Below are positions 1 through 6,472 of a stretch of 7,256 bases of DNA, piece by piece. Origin of the DNA: Acidobacteriota bacterium (GTDB lineage Bacteria > Acidobacteriota > Terriglobia > Acidiferrales > UBA7541). The stretch covers positions 257 through 7,512 of the forward strand of contig PKXT01000191.1 of assembly GCA_003133505.1 (NCBI GenBank), given 5' to 3'. Position 1 is the stretch's first letter, and each line of letters starts with the position of its first letter. Made by a program: the position numbers and the translations under genes. Under the pieces are notes generated by a model. The model was not told the DNA's origin, made no database searches, and saw only the letters and a list, made by a program, of their open reading frames with translations.

Positions 1-1
1 G

Positions 2-415
2 GGGCGCTATCCCCACGAGTTTTCGGGCGGCCAAAAGCAGCGGCTGAGCATTGCGCGGGCGCTGATCTTGCGTCCGGCGCTGGTCGTTGCGGATGAGCCC
101 GTAGCGTCGCTGGATGTTTCCGTCGGCGCGCAAATCCTGGACTTGCTGAATCGCCTGAAACGCGAATTCCAGTTGACGATGATACTGATTTCGCACAGCA
201 TGCCCGTGGTCGCGCAAATGGCTGACCGGGTGGCGGTGATGCGGACCGGAAAATTCGTTGAAGCCGGCCCGGCCGAGCAAATTTTTGGCTCCCCACAAAA
301 TGAATACACCAAGGATCTGTTGCGGGCTGCGCCGGTATTGCCGCCGTTTGAGCCGCTGCCGTCGGACCGTTCGCGCGCGCGGGATTGGAGGGAAAATATC
401 CCGGGCACGGTGTAA
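2..415 (+). CDS. ABC transporter ATP-binding protein, oligopeptide/dipeptide (Opp/Dpp) type, C-terminal part
   Basis: This is the 3' end of an ATPase that would power an inner-membrane ABC importer; the 5' part with the Walker A loop lies outside the window. The 137 visible residues open inside the helical domain and show the ABC signature FSGGQKQR (residues 7-14), Walker B LVVADE (27-32, catalytic Glu32), the D-loop SLD (36-38) and the switch histidine in ISHS (His65). The stretch DEPVASLDVSVGAQILDLL and the later RVAVMRTGKFVEAG are typical of the OppD/OppF/DppF family, where the usual forms are VSVQAQIL and SHD, so both positions differ slightly here. The family hallmark HPYT is NEYT (100-103), and only 34 residues follow it, so the usual C-terminal oligo_HPY extension is short or missing. 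The substrate cannot be told: peptides are the default, but nickel and other solutes are carried by relatives. No permease gene follows, so any partners must lie upstream. Confidence 0.88.
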   Translation, partial: GRYPHEFSGGQKQRLSIARALILRPALVVADEPVASLDVSVGAQILDLLNRLKREFQLTMILISHSMPVVAQMADRVAVMRTGKFVEAGPAEQIFGSPQNEYTKDLLRAAPVLPPFEPLPSDRSRARDWRENIPGTV

Positions 416-474
416 TATTCATGCCCAGCGCGTAGAATGAGCAGGCATTTTGAATCCCAATCCACACCGAAAGC

Positions 475-478
475 GAGG
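475..478 (+). promoter_or_regulatory. Shine-Dalgarno sequence of the YIP1-family gene
   Basis: GAGG lies 8 bases before the ATG at 487, within AGCGAGG. It supports this ATG as the start rather than the internal ATG at codon 16 (532). Confidence 0.55.
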
Positions 479-486
479 CACACAAC

Positions 487-1227
487 ATGGCCACGGCTTC
501 CACTCTTGAACCACCCGCTCGACTGAATGCGATGCAACGGCTGAGGGGAGTTTTCTTCCAGCCCAAGGCGACTTTTGCGGACATTGCCGCGCGGCCGGAT
601 TGGATCCTGCCCACAGTGTTGCTGTGCATTGCGTCATTCGCGGTGATATTCGTCTTTACCCAGCGGGTGGGTTGGCATGGATACATGGAGAAGCAATTCG
701 CTAAAAGCTCTCGCGCGCAGCAAATGAGCGCGGAGGATCGGGAAAAAGCCATTGACGCCCAATCGCGATACGCGCCTTATTTCGGATATGTTTTTGGCAC
801 GGTCGGGGTGGCTCTATCCATCGTCGTTCTGGCCGCCGTCGGATTGGGCGTATTTAACCTGACGGCCGGCGCGCAATTGAAGTTCAAGACCTGCATGGCC
901 ATCGTAGCGTACGCGTGGATGCCTTTCTTGTTGGCTTACATTCTAGCAATTGTGGTGATTTTGCTGAAACCGCCGGACATGGTTGATCTTGACAATTTAC
1001 TAGCCTCCAATCCGGGAGCGCTGCTGGCCAGCGACGCTCCCAAGTGGATGCTGGCGCTGCTCGGCTCATTGGATATTTTTGTGATTTGGACGCTCCTGCT
1101 GCAGGCGGTCGGATATTCCACGGCGAATCCGCGAAAAATTGGTTTTGGCCGCGCGCTGGTTACCCTCATTGTAGTGTGGATAATATGGATCGCCGCGAAG
1201 GTAGGCTGGGCAGCCGCGTTTGCCTGA
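487..1227 (+). CDS. YIP1-family integral membrane protein
   Basis: This is a 246-residue polytopic membrane protein of the Yip1 domain family (PF04893), assigned by recognition of the fold pattern, not by a search. A soluble N-terminus carries LNAMQRLRGVFFQPKATFADIAARPDW (residues 13-39, an F-x-P-x-x-T-F-x-x-I-A pattern typical of bacterial members). Hydrophobic segments follow at about 39-57, 98-124, 137-160, 187-209 and 222-245, giving five predicted helices. The linker between the first two (60-97) is charged and rich in Gln, Lys and Glu. The bacterial function of this family is not established; eukaryotic Yip1 proteins act in vesicle traffic, which should not be transferred here. It is separated from the ABC gene by 71 bases and from tgt by 12, so it is probably co-transcribed with tgt. 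Its stop TGA is followed at once by an in-frame TAG. Confidence 0.8.
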   Translation: MATASTLEPPARLNAMQRLRGVFFQPKATFADIAARPDWILPTVLLCIASFAVIFVFTQRVGWHGYMEKQFAKSSRAQQMSAEDREKAIDAQSRYAPYFGYVFGTVGVALSIVVLAAVGLGVFNLTAGAQLKFKTCMAIVAYAWMPFLLAYILAIVVILLKPPDMVDLDNLLASNPGALLASDAPKWMLALLGSLDIFVIWTLLLQAVGYSTANPRKIGFGRALVTLIVVWIIWIAAKVGWAAAFA

Positions 1228-1239
1228 TAGACTCGAAGC

Positions 1240-2370
1240 GTGTCATTTCGCTTCGAAGTTTTAAAAACCGATCCCACTGGCGCGCGCCTGGGCCGCCTGG
1301 AAACACCACATGGAGTAATTGAAACGCCCGCGTTCATGCCCGTGGGCACCGCCGCCACGGTCAAGGGCATGACCCAGAGCGCGCTTGAATCTCTCGGTGT
1401 ACAAATTCTCCTTTCCAATACCTATCATCTGTATCTTCGACCCGGCCATGAACTAATTCGCGAACTAGGCGGTCTCCACTCGTTTATGTCGTGGCCGCAT
1501 CCCATCCTGACGGATTCCGGCGGGTATCAGGTTTTCAGTCTGGCGGACTTGCGCAAAGTAAACGACGATGGAGTAACGTTCCGCTCTCATCTGGATGGCT
1601 CGGAGCATTTTCTATCTTCCGAAAAGGCCATGGAGATCGAAGTCGCGCTGGGCGCCGACATCATCATGGTGCTGGATGAGTGCGTGGAAGCGGCGGCTGA
1701 TTTCGATCGCGCGCGCGCCGCGGCTTTGCGAACCAAGGCCTGGGCGGTGCGGTGCCAGGATTTTTTTGCCGCGCAGGGCGACGCCGCGAGGCAAATGCTG
1801 TTTGCCATCGTCCAGGGCGGAGCGCATGCGGTGCTGAGGCGTGAGTCGGCCGATGCGCTCGTCGAGTTGAACTTTCCCGGGTACGCCATTGGCGGACTGG
1901 CGGTGGGGGAACCGCACGACATCACGTGCGAAATGGTGGCCCAAGTTACCGCCCAGCTTCCGTCTGACCGCCCGCGGTATCTGATGGGCGTGGGACATCC
2001 GGAGCAAATCCCTGATTATGTGGCGCTGGGGGTGGACATGATGGATTGCGTGCTGCCGACGCGCAATGCGCGAAACGGGTGTCTGTTTACATCGCAGGGC
2101 CGCCTGAACATTCGCAATTCGCGCCACGCACGCGATGAGCGGCCCCTGGATGCGTCCTGCGGGTGCGCGGTATGCGGCCGGTACTCGCGGGCCTATCTTC
2201 GTCATTTGTTTTTATCAAATGAAATGCTGGGGGGCATGCTTGGAACACACCACAATATTCACTTTTACCTTGACTTAATGCGCCAAATCCGAGAGGCTAT
2301 TAGTTTTGGGAAACTTGACAGCTTCCGTTTCGACCTCCAAGCACGCCTGGCGAAGGGGCATTCCGAGTGA
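1240..2370 (+). CDS. tgt: tRNA-guanine(34) transglycosylase (queuosine biosynthesis)
   Basis: Tgt swaps guanine 34 in the anticodon of tRNAs for Asp, Asn, His and Tyr for the precursor preQ1, in the cytoplasm. The 376-residue length is normal for bacteria. Catalytic Asp269 (MDCVLPTRNARNG, 268-280) and Asp92 (TDSGGYQVFS) are present. Base-binding residues are Asp146 and Cys148 (LDEC), Gln192 (VQGG), Gly219-Leu220-Ala221-Val222 (GGLAVGE) and Met249. The Cys148/Val222 pair is the bacterial preQ1-type signature known from Zymomonas Tgt. The zinc site is Cys307, Cys309, Cys312 (CGCAVC) and His338. The start is GTG at 1240: an in-frame TAG at 1228-1230 excludes anything earlier, and the next Met is residue 33, inside the conserved AFMPVGT motif. 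No clear Shine-Dalgarno precedes the GTG, so translation may depend on coupling to the upstream YIP1 gene, 12 bases away. The queA gene that often neighbours tgt is not in the window. Confidence 0.97.
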   Translation: MSFRFEVLKTDPTGARLGRLETPHGVIETPAFMPVGTAATVKGMTQSALESLGVQILLSNTYHLYLRPGHELIRELGGLHSFMSWPHPILTDSGGYQVFSLADLRKVNDDGVTFRSHLDGSEHFLSSEKAMEIEVALGADIIMVLDECVEAAADFDRARAAALRTKAWAVRCQDFFAAQGDAARQMLFAIVQGGAHAVLRRESADALVELNFPGYAIGGLAVGEPHDITCEMVAQVTAQLPSDRPRYLMGVGHPEQIPDYVALGVDMMDCVLPTRNARNGCLFTSQGRLNIRNSRHARDERPLDASCGCAVCGRYSRAYLRHLFLSNEMLGGMLGTHHNIHFYLDLMRQIREAISFGKLDSFRFDLQARLAKGHSE

Positions 2371-2403
2371 GGGATTGAAACAGTTGGGGAGCCATCTTCC
2401 GAG

Positions 2404-2435
2404 AGGGTAATCAGGTCCTTACATCCGCGGACCCT
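2404..2435 (+). repeat. Two overlapping, mutually exclusive short inverted repeats in the yajC leader
   Basis: In the 71-base gap between tgt and yajC, GGTCC (2414-2418) can pair with GGACC (2429-2433) across a 10-base loop. AGGGT (2404-2408) can pair with ACCCT (2431-2435), which shares bases 2431-2433 with the first pairing, so only one can form at a time. Each stem is only 5 bp and no T-tract follows closely. This may be chance; a regulatory role is only a possibility. Confidence 0.25.
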
Positions 2436-2441
2436 ACAGTC

Positions 2442-2807
2442 ATGATGAACGAAGTTTTTTTGGCCGTCCCAGCCGGGATTGGCATTGCCGAAAAGTCTGT
2501 TGCGCCGCCGCTGTTGGCCCAGGTGTCGTCGGGCGGGATTATGGCGTTCCTGCCGCTGGTTCTGATCATGGTTATCTTTTACCTGCTGTTAATTCTGCCG
2601 GCCCAGCGTCGTCAGAAAAAAACGGCAGCCATGCAACAGGCTCTTAAAAATGGAGACAAGATCCTTACCTCCGGCGGAATTTATGGCACGGTGGCCGGTC
2701 TGGAAGACAACGCCATCTTGCTTAGAATCGCCGAACAGGTGAAGATTCGCGTGGCGCGAACGGCCATAGTGGAAATTGCCCAGCCAGACACGAAGGAGAT
2801 TCAGTAA
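2442..2807 (+). CDS. yajC: Sec translocon accessory subunit YajC
   Basis: YajC is a small single-span inner-membrane protein that co-purifies with SecDF and links it to SecYEG. The 121 residues show a weakly hydrophobic N-terminal tail (1-32), one membrane helix (about 33-52, AFLPLVLIMVIFYLLLILP), the basic segment PAQRRQKK (53-60) on the cytoplasmic side, and the family core NGDKILTSGGIYGTVAGL (70-87), then a small beta domain ending near 113. The E. coli protein has 110 residues and also begins with a tail of about 20 residues rich in Ala and Pro before the helix, which supports the upstream start. Two adjacent ATGs (2442 and 2445) are possible, and neither has a recognisable Shine-Dalgarno. 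A later ATG at 2541 (residue 34) sits just after GGGCGGG and would give an 88-residue form starting at the helix. The gene is 5 bases from secD and surely shares its transcript. Confidence 0.95.
   Translation: MMNEVFLAVPAGIGIAEKSVAPPLLAQVSSGGIMAFLPLVLIMVIFYLLLILPAQRRQKKTAAMQQALKNGDKILTSGGIYGTVAGLEDNAILLRIAEQVKIRVARTAIVEIAQPDTKEIQ
2793..2798 (+). promoter_or_regulatory. Shine-Dalgarno sequence of secD inside the yajC end
   Basis: AAGGAG lies within the last yajC codons, 14 bases before the secD ATG at 2813. The spacing is long, but no better site exists, and the position makes secD translation likely to depend on ribosomes finishing yajC. Confidence 0.45.
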
Positions 2808-2812
2808 CAAGC

Positions 2813-4438
2813 ATGACTTCCCAGCTCAGGTGGAAAAGCATTATTATTCTGGCCGTTGTGCTGTTATGCGTGTTTGGATTATTTGGGCTTCCGGAATTCC
2901 CCACGTCCATTTCACAGTTAAAGGCAAATTTTGCGCAGCGTATTCATCTGGGGCTTGACCTGCGCGGCGGAAGCCATTTGGTTTTGCAGGTGCAAACGCA
3001 GGAAGCCGTAGGACTCCGGTGCGATCAGACCATTGATCAGCTCACCAAGCAATTGCACGATAAGAACATCACCGTCGGCGAGGTCAACCGGCGCAGCGAC
3101 ACGGAAATTTTGGTGAGCGATGTGGCCACCGATCAGACAGGTACGTTTCGCGATTTGGTCCACGACCAGTTTCCCGACTGGAACATGGCCCCCGCCGCGG
3201 GCGCCAATTCGGGCTACCTTCTGACCCTGAAGCCTTCCGTAGTAACAGAAATACAGCGCGATACAATGGATCAAGCGTTGGAGACTATTCACCGGCGTAT
3301 TGATGCGCTTGGCCTTACGGAACCTACCATTGCCCCCACGGGCCGCGAAGATAATGAAATTCTCGTACAGCTCCCCGGGGAGGGCGATCCCTCGCGAGCC
3401 AAGGCCGTAATCCAAGCGGGCGGATTGCTTGAATTGCGCCGGGCCGCGGATGATCATCCATACCCGTCCGAAGCGGAAGCATTGGCATCCCATGGCGGAG
3501 TCTTGCCGCCGGGCACAGAACTGGTTCCGGGAAAGTCAGAAAGTAGCGAGCCCGGTCAGGTGACGACCCAGGTTTGGTATCTGCTGGATCGTGCTCCCAT
3601 CGTGACGGGGCAGGATTTACGGAGCGCCAGCCCCGAACCTAACCCTCAGGATCCTGGACATTGGGAAGTTCATTTTTCGTTATCGAATGCCGCCGCGGCG
3701 CGGTTTGGACCATTTACCGAGGCTAACGTGGGCCATCAAATGGCCATTGTTCTGGACCGCAAAGTACAGAGCTCGGCGGTGATCAAGAGTCGCATTGAAG
3801 ACAGCGGGGTAATCGAGGGAAATTTCAGCCAGGACACGGCGCAGGATTTGGGTCTGGTGCTGCGGGCAGGGGCTCTGCCGGCTTCGATTAAATACCTTGA
3901 GGAGCGCACGGTTGGCCCTTCGCTGGGTGCCGATTCGATTCGCGAAGGCGTGCAAGCCTCATTTGCCAGCCTGATCGTGGTGATGATATTTCTGGTGATC
4001 TATTACCGGCTTGCTGGTGTGAACGCGGTGGTGGCTCTGGTGCTGAACCTGGTGATTTTGCTGGCCGCGCTGGCCTACCTGCAGGCGGTATTGACGCTGC
4101 CCGGAATTGCCGGAGTAATTCTAACGATTGGCATGGGCGTGGATTCCAATGTCCTGGTTTTCGAACGCATTCGAGAAGAATTGCGGGCGGGCAAAGCGAA
4201 CGCCTCTGCTGTGGATCAGGGCTTCAGCAAGGCCTTTCTGACTATTTTGGACACCCACATTACGACTATTGTGTCGGCGGCATTCTTGTTCGTGTTCGGT
4301 ACCGGTCCGGTAAAGGGGTTTGCGGTAACCCTGGTGATCGGTTTGCTGGCTAACTTGTTTACTTCGATTTATGTGTCGCGAGTAATTTTTGACTGGCATC
4401 TTTCGCGGATGCCTCGTCAAGCGGCGCTTAGCATCTAG
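2813..4438 (+). CDS. secD: Protein translocase subunit SecD
   Basis: SecD, with SecF, uses proton flow to pull exported proteins out of the SecYEG channel on the periplasmic side. The 541 residues give the family's six-helix layout: helix 1 (about 8-26), then GLDLRGGSHLVLQV (47-60), a large periplasmic P1 region (about 61-375), and helices 2-6 at about 383-398, 404-424, 430-450, 474-497 and 500-525. TVGPSLGADSIREG (366-379) leads into helix 2. The proton-path aspartate is Asp444 in GMGVDSNVLVFERIREE, corresponding to Asp340 of the Thermus protein. The end of P1 has the conserved FSLSNAAAARFGPFTEANVGHQMAIVLD run in 287-315. The length is between the shorter SecD forms and E. coli's 615. In helix 5 the usual D-A-N-x-T-T reads DTHITT (480-485), His replacing Asn. 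The next gene, secF, is a separate ORF after 69 bases, so this is not a fused SecDF. Confidence 0.97.
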   Translation: MTSQLRWKSIIILAVVLLCVFGLFGLPEFPTSISQLKANFAQRIHLGLDLRGGSHLVLQVQTQEAVGLRCDQTIDQLTKQLHDKNITVGEVNRRSDTEILVSDVATDQTGTFRDLVHDQFPDWNMAPAAGANSGYLLTLKPSVVTEIQRDTMDQALETIHRRIDALGLTEPTIAPTGREDNEILVQLPGEGDPSRAKAVIQAGGLLELRRAADDHPYPSEAEALASHGGVLPPGTELVPGKSESSEPGQVTTQVWYLLDRAPIVTGQDLRSASPEPNPQDPGHWEVHFSLSNAAAARFGPFTEANVGHQMAIVLDRKVQSSAVIKSRIEDSGVIEGNFSQDTAQDLGLVLRAGALPASIKYLEERTVGPSLGADSIREGVQASFASLIVVMIFLVIYYRLAGVNAVVALVLNLVILLAALAYLQAVLTLPGIAGVILTIGMGVDSNVLVFERIREELRAGKANASAVDQGFSKAFLTILDTHITTIVSAAFLFVFGTGPVKGFAVTLVIGLLANLFTSIYVSRVIFDWHLSRMPRQAALSI

Positions 4439-4491
4439 GAAGAGGGGTTTCGAGCCGGGCACTTCACGGCCGATGCTGGCGTCTAATCAAA

Positions 4492-4504
4492 AGCAGGCTG
4501 GGAG
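4492..4504 (+). promoter_or_regulatory. Probable ribosome-binding region of secF
   Basis: AGCAGG (4492-4497, 10 bases before the ATG) is better spaced than GGGAG (4500-4504, only 3 bases before it). Either could serve. The rest of the 69-base secD-secF gap shows no convincing hairpin or promoter. Confidence 0.35.
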
Positions 4505-4507
4505 CAT

Positions 4508-5725
4508 ATGGAATTTTTTCATAGCGTTAACCTGGATTGGATGGGGAAGGCGAAATATTTCGTGGCCCTATCGCTCACGCTATTGCTGATAGGCGCCATT
4601 TCCATTATCCACCAGGGCGGCCTTCGTTACGGGATTGACTTCCGGGGCGGCACCCTTGTATACGTGCGATTTGCCAGCGCTCCTCCTTTAGATAAGATTC
4701 GTTCCGGGCTCAGCGCGGAAGGCTTAGGCACCAGTACTATTCAGCCCATCCGAGATATTTCCAATCCCGCCTCGAACAATGATGTGGTAATTGGCATTGA
4801 GGCCAAGGGCCAAGGCGAGCAGGCGCTCGATACCGGCAAGCAGGCCATCCTTACCGCGTTGCATAAGACCTTCGCTACCGGTTCTCCCGGCCAGGACGAC
4901 TTCAATGCCGTCACGCCCTCGGCTTTAACGGAGTACCTCACCGCCAAGGATCCGATGGGGTGGGGCGCCACGTCGGCCCCCAAATACCAGCAGTTGGCCC
5001 AGCAGCTCACCGATGCGCGCGATAAGGATCACAACGGCGTGCTGACCGATCTGAGCCAATTGAATGGCGTGGGCGGTGCGGATGCTCGAGCGGTTGCCAG
5101 TCTCCGGCAGGGCTTTTATCTGGGGCCATTTGCCATTCGCAACGTGGAGATCGTGGGCCCCAAAGTGGGAGCTCAATTGCGCCGCCAGGCAATTCTGGCC
5201 ACGTTGTATGCCTTGGCCGGTATGCTGGTGTATATTGCCTTTCGCTTTGAATGGGTGTACGGCGCGGCGGCGGTGATTGCCGTGTTTCACGATGTGCTGA
5301 TTACTTTGGGGATTTTTTCGCTTTTCCATTTCGAGATTTCGCTTACGGTGATTGCCGCCTTGCTCACGCTGGTGGGCTATTCCATGAACGATACGATTGT
5401 AATTTTCGACCGGGTGCGGGAAAATCTGCGGCTCATGAGGCGTGAACCTCTTTCGGTCATTGTGAATAAATCCATCAATCAAACGCTTTCGCGTACCATC
5501 CTGACCAGCGGACTTACTTTCCTTACCGTGTTAGTGCTTTTTCTCATGGGAGGACAGGTGCTTCGCGGGTTCGCTTTTGCTATGGTGGTTGGAGTTGTGG
5601 TAGGAACGTATTCCAGTTTCGGCATCGCCGCGCCGATTGTGGTGGTCTGGCACAAGCTCCGTGGGGATGACGGCGCGATGAGAGCGGCGCCAGAAAAGCG
5701 CCTCGCTGTGGCTGCGAGGAGGTAG
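4508..5725 (+). CDS. secF: Protein translocase subunit SecF with enlarged periplasmic domain
   Basis: SecF is the partner of SecD in proton-driven completion of protein export. The 405 residues compare with about 310-320 for usual SecF. Helix 1 (17-34) follows the conserved FHSVNLDWMGKAKYF start, which fixes the ATG at 4508. GIDFRGGT (42-49) opens the periplasmic P4 domain, which closes at RNVEIVGPKVG (211-221). Between them, residues of about 123-206 have no counterpart in ordinary SecF and contain the EF-hand-like loop DKDHNGVLTDLS (172-183). Five helices follow at about 228-246, 252-274, 278-301, 329-347 and 352-381. Proton-path residues are Asp295 (YSMNDTIVIFDRVREN) and Arg329 (LSRTILTSG), matching Thermus Asp637 and Arg671. 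The tail after 382 is short and basic. The membrane core is fully conserved, so the insertion is an addition to a working SecF. The stop TAG at 5723 overlaps the tonB Shine-Dalgarno. Confidence 0.96.
   Translation: MEFFHSVNLDWMGKAKYFVALSLTLLLIGAISIIHQGGLRYGIDFRGGTLVYVRFASAPPLDKIRSGLSAEGLGTSTIQPIRDISNPASNNDVVIGIEAKGQGEQALDTGKQAILTALHKTFATGSPGQDDFNAVTPSALTEYLTAKDPMGWGATSAPKYQQLAQQLTDARDKDHNGVLTDLSQLNGVGGADARAVASLRQGFYLGPFAIRNVEIVGPKVGAQLRRQAILATLYALAGMLVYIAFRFEWVYGAAAVIAVFHDVLITLGIFSLFHFEISLTVIAALLTLVGYSMNDTIVIFDRVRENLRLMRREPLSVIVNKSINQTLSRTILTSGLTFLTVLVLFLMGGQVLRGFAFAMVVGVVVGTYSSFGIAAPIVVVWHKLRGDDGAMRAAPEKRLAVAARR
5717..5723 (+). promoter_or_regulatory. Perfect Shine-Dalgarno of tonB overlapping the secF end
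   Basis: AGGAGGT, the full anti-Shine-Dalgarno complement, lies 7 bases before the tonB ATG at 5731 and runs into the secF stop codon. It is the strongest such site in the window together with that of exbB, and it fixes the tonB start. Confidence 0.85.
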
Positions 5726-5730
5726 GCAAA

Positions 5731-6471
5731 ATGTTTGACGAACTCGTCGAATCAAGCGCGGTAAGAAAAAAGACCAATAAGACCTGGACGGTGGTTCTTT
5801 CGGCCATCCTGCAGGTGGCCGTGGTCGGCGTATTTATTTTGATACCGTTGATTTATACCGAGGCATTGCCCAAGCAGTTTTTGAACACATTTTTGGTGGC
5901 CCCTCCGCCGCCGGCCCCACCGCCCCCACCGGCTGCTGCGGTAACCCGTATAGTGAAACCCGTTGTGCATCTCATTCAGTCGGGCAAACTGATGGCTCCC
6001 ACAGCAATTCCCAAGCACGTGGAAATTATTAAGGAAGAAGAAGCTCCCGACGTGGGTGCTACAGGGGTCACTGGCGGAGTAGTGGGAGGAATTCCAGGAG
6101 GCGCGGAAGGTGGCGTCCTGGGAGGAATTATTGGAAGCACAGGCGGCGCTCCACCGCCACCGCCGCCAAAGGCCGCCGCCCAGCGCATTCGTGTGGGTGG
6201 GAATGTACAAGAGGCTAAAATCATAAGTAAGCCGCTTCCGATATACCCGGAAATTGCGAAAACCGCTCACATTCAGGGTACAGTATTACTCCATGCCATT
6301 ATCGGCAAAGATGGCAGAGTGGCCCAGTTGCAGTTCATATCCGGACCGCCGCTGCTGATGCGTAGCGCCATGGACGCTGTGCGTGAGTGGCGTTATCAGC
6401 CCACCTTGTTGAATGGTGACCCGGTGGAAGTGGATACCACGATTTCCGTCGTGTTTACGTTCGGCGGTTAA
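5731..6471 (+). CDS. tonB: TonB-family energy transducer
   Basis: TonB is anchored in the inner membrane, spans the periplasm and passes proton-motive energy from ExbBD to outer-membrane receptors. The 246 residues begin with a basic cytoplasmic stretch (11-18) and one membrane helix (about 19-42). A proline-rich block (58-67, APPPPAPPPPP pattern) and a mixed linker come next, then a glycine-rich run (109-139) with GG about every four or five residues, and a second block of six prolines (141-146). The TonB C-terminal domain (about 160-246) has the family marks KPLPIYPEIAKTAHIQGTV, IGKDGRV, SGPPLLMRSAMDAVREWRY and PVEVDTTISVVF. In the helix, the S-x3-H motif of E. coli TonB appears as Ser24-x3-Gln28. 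The gene is 5 bases behind secF. The exact client receptors cannot be inferred, and some TonB homologues of this type serve other envelope tasks. Confidence 0.93.
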   Translation: MFDELVESSAVRKKTNKTWTVVLSAILQVAVVGVFILIPLIYTEALPKQFLNTFLVAPPPPAPPPPPAAAVTRIVKPVVHLIQSGKLMAPTAIPKHVEIIKEEEAPDVGATGVTGGVVGGIPGGAEGGVLGGIIGSTGGAPPPPPPKAAAQRIRVGGNVQEAKIISKPLPIYPEIAKTAHIQGTVLLHAIIGKDGRVAQLQFISGPPLLMRSAMDAVREWRYQPTLLNGDPVEVDTTISVVFTFGG

Positions 6472-6472
6472 G

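Noticed and set aside
403..451. Possible terminator after the ABC gene (GGGCA/TGCCC, or ATGCC/GGCAT followed by TTTT)
   Set aside because: The stems are only 5 bp with loops of 14-18 bases and a very short T run, so neither is convincing.
7..537. Minus-strand open frame across the ABC gene and the start of the YIP1 gene
   Set aside because: It spans two supported plus-strand genes and their gap, and its product resembles no known family.
1612..2205. Long open frame on the minus strand opposite tgt (197 codons)
   Set aside because: It is fully inside a gene with all catalytic residues conserved, and its translation shows no recognisable domain; a G+C-rich shadow frame explains it.
2375..2413. 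Promoter for yajC with TTGAAA (2375-2380) as the -35 box
   Set aside because: No -10 hexamer lies at 16-18 bases; the nearest TAATCA is 27 bases away.
2616..2622. Run of seven A in yajC as a possible frameshift or slippage site
   Set aside because: The run encodes two conserved lysines of the basic segment, and I see no extended product in a shifted frame or a downstream stimulating structure.
2918..3493. Long minus-strand open frame opposite secD (191 codons)
   Set aside because: It lies wholly within conserved secD and has no family resemblance or ribosome-binding context.
4925..5482. Minus-strand open frame opposite secF (185 codons)
   Set aside because: It is a histidine- and asparagine-rich translation typical of an antisense shadow of membrane-helix codons.
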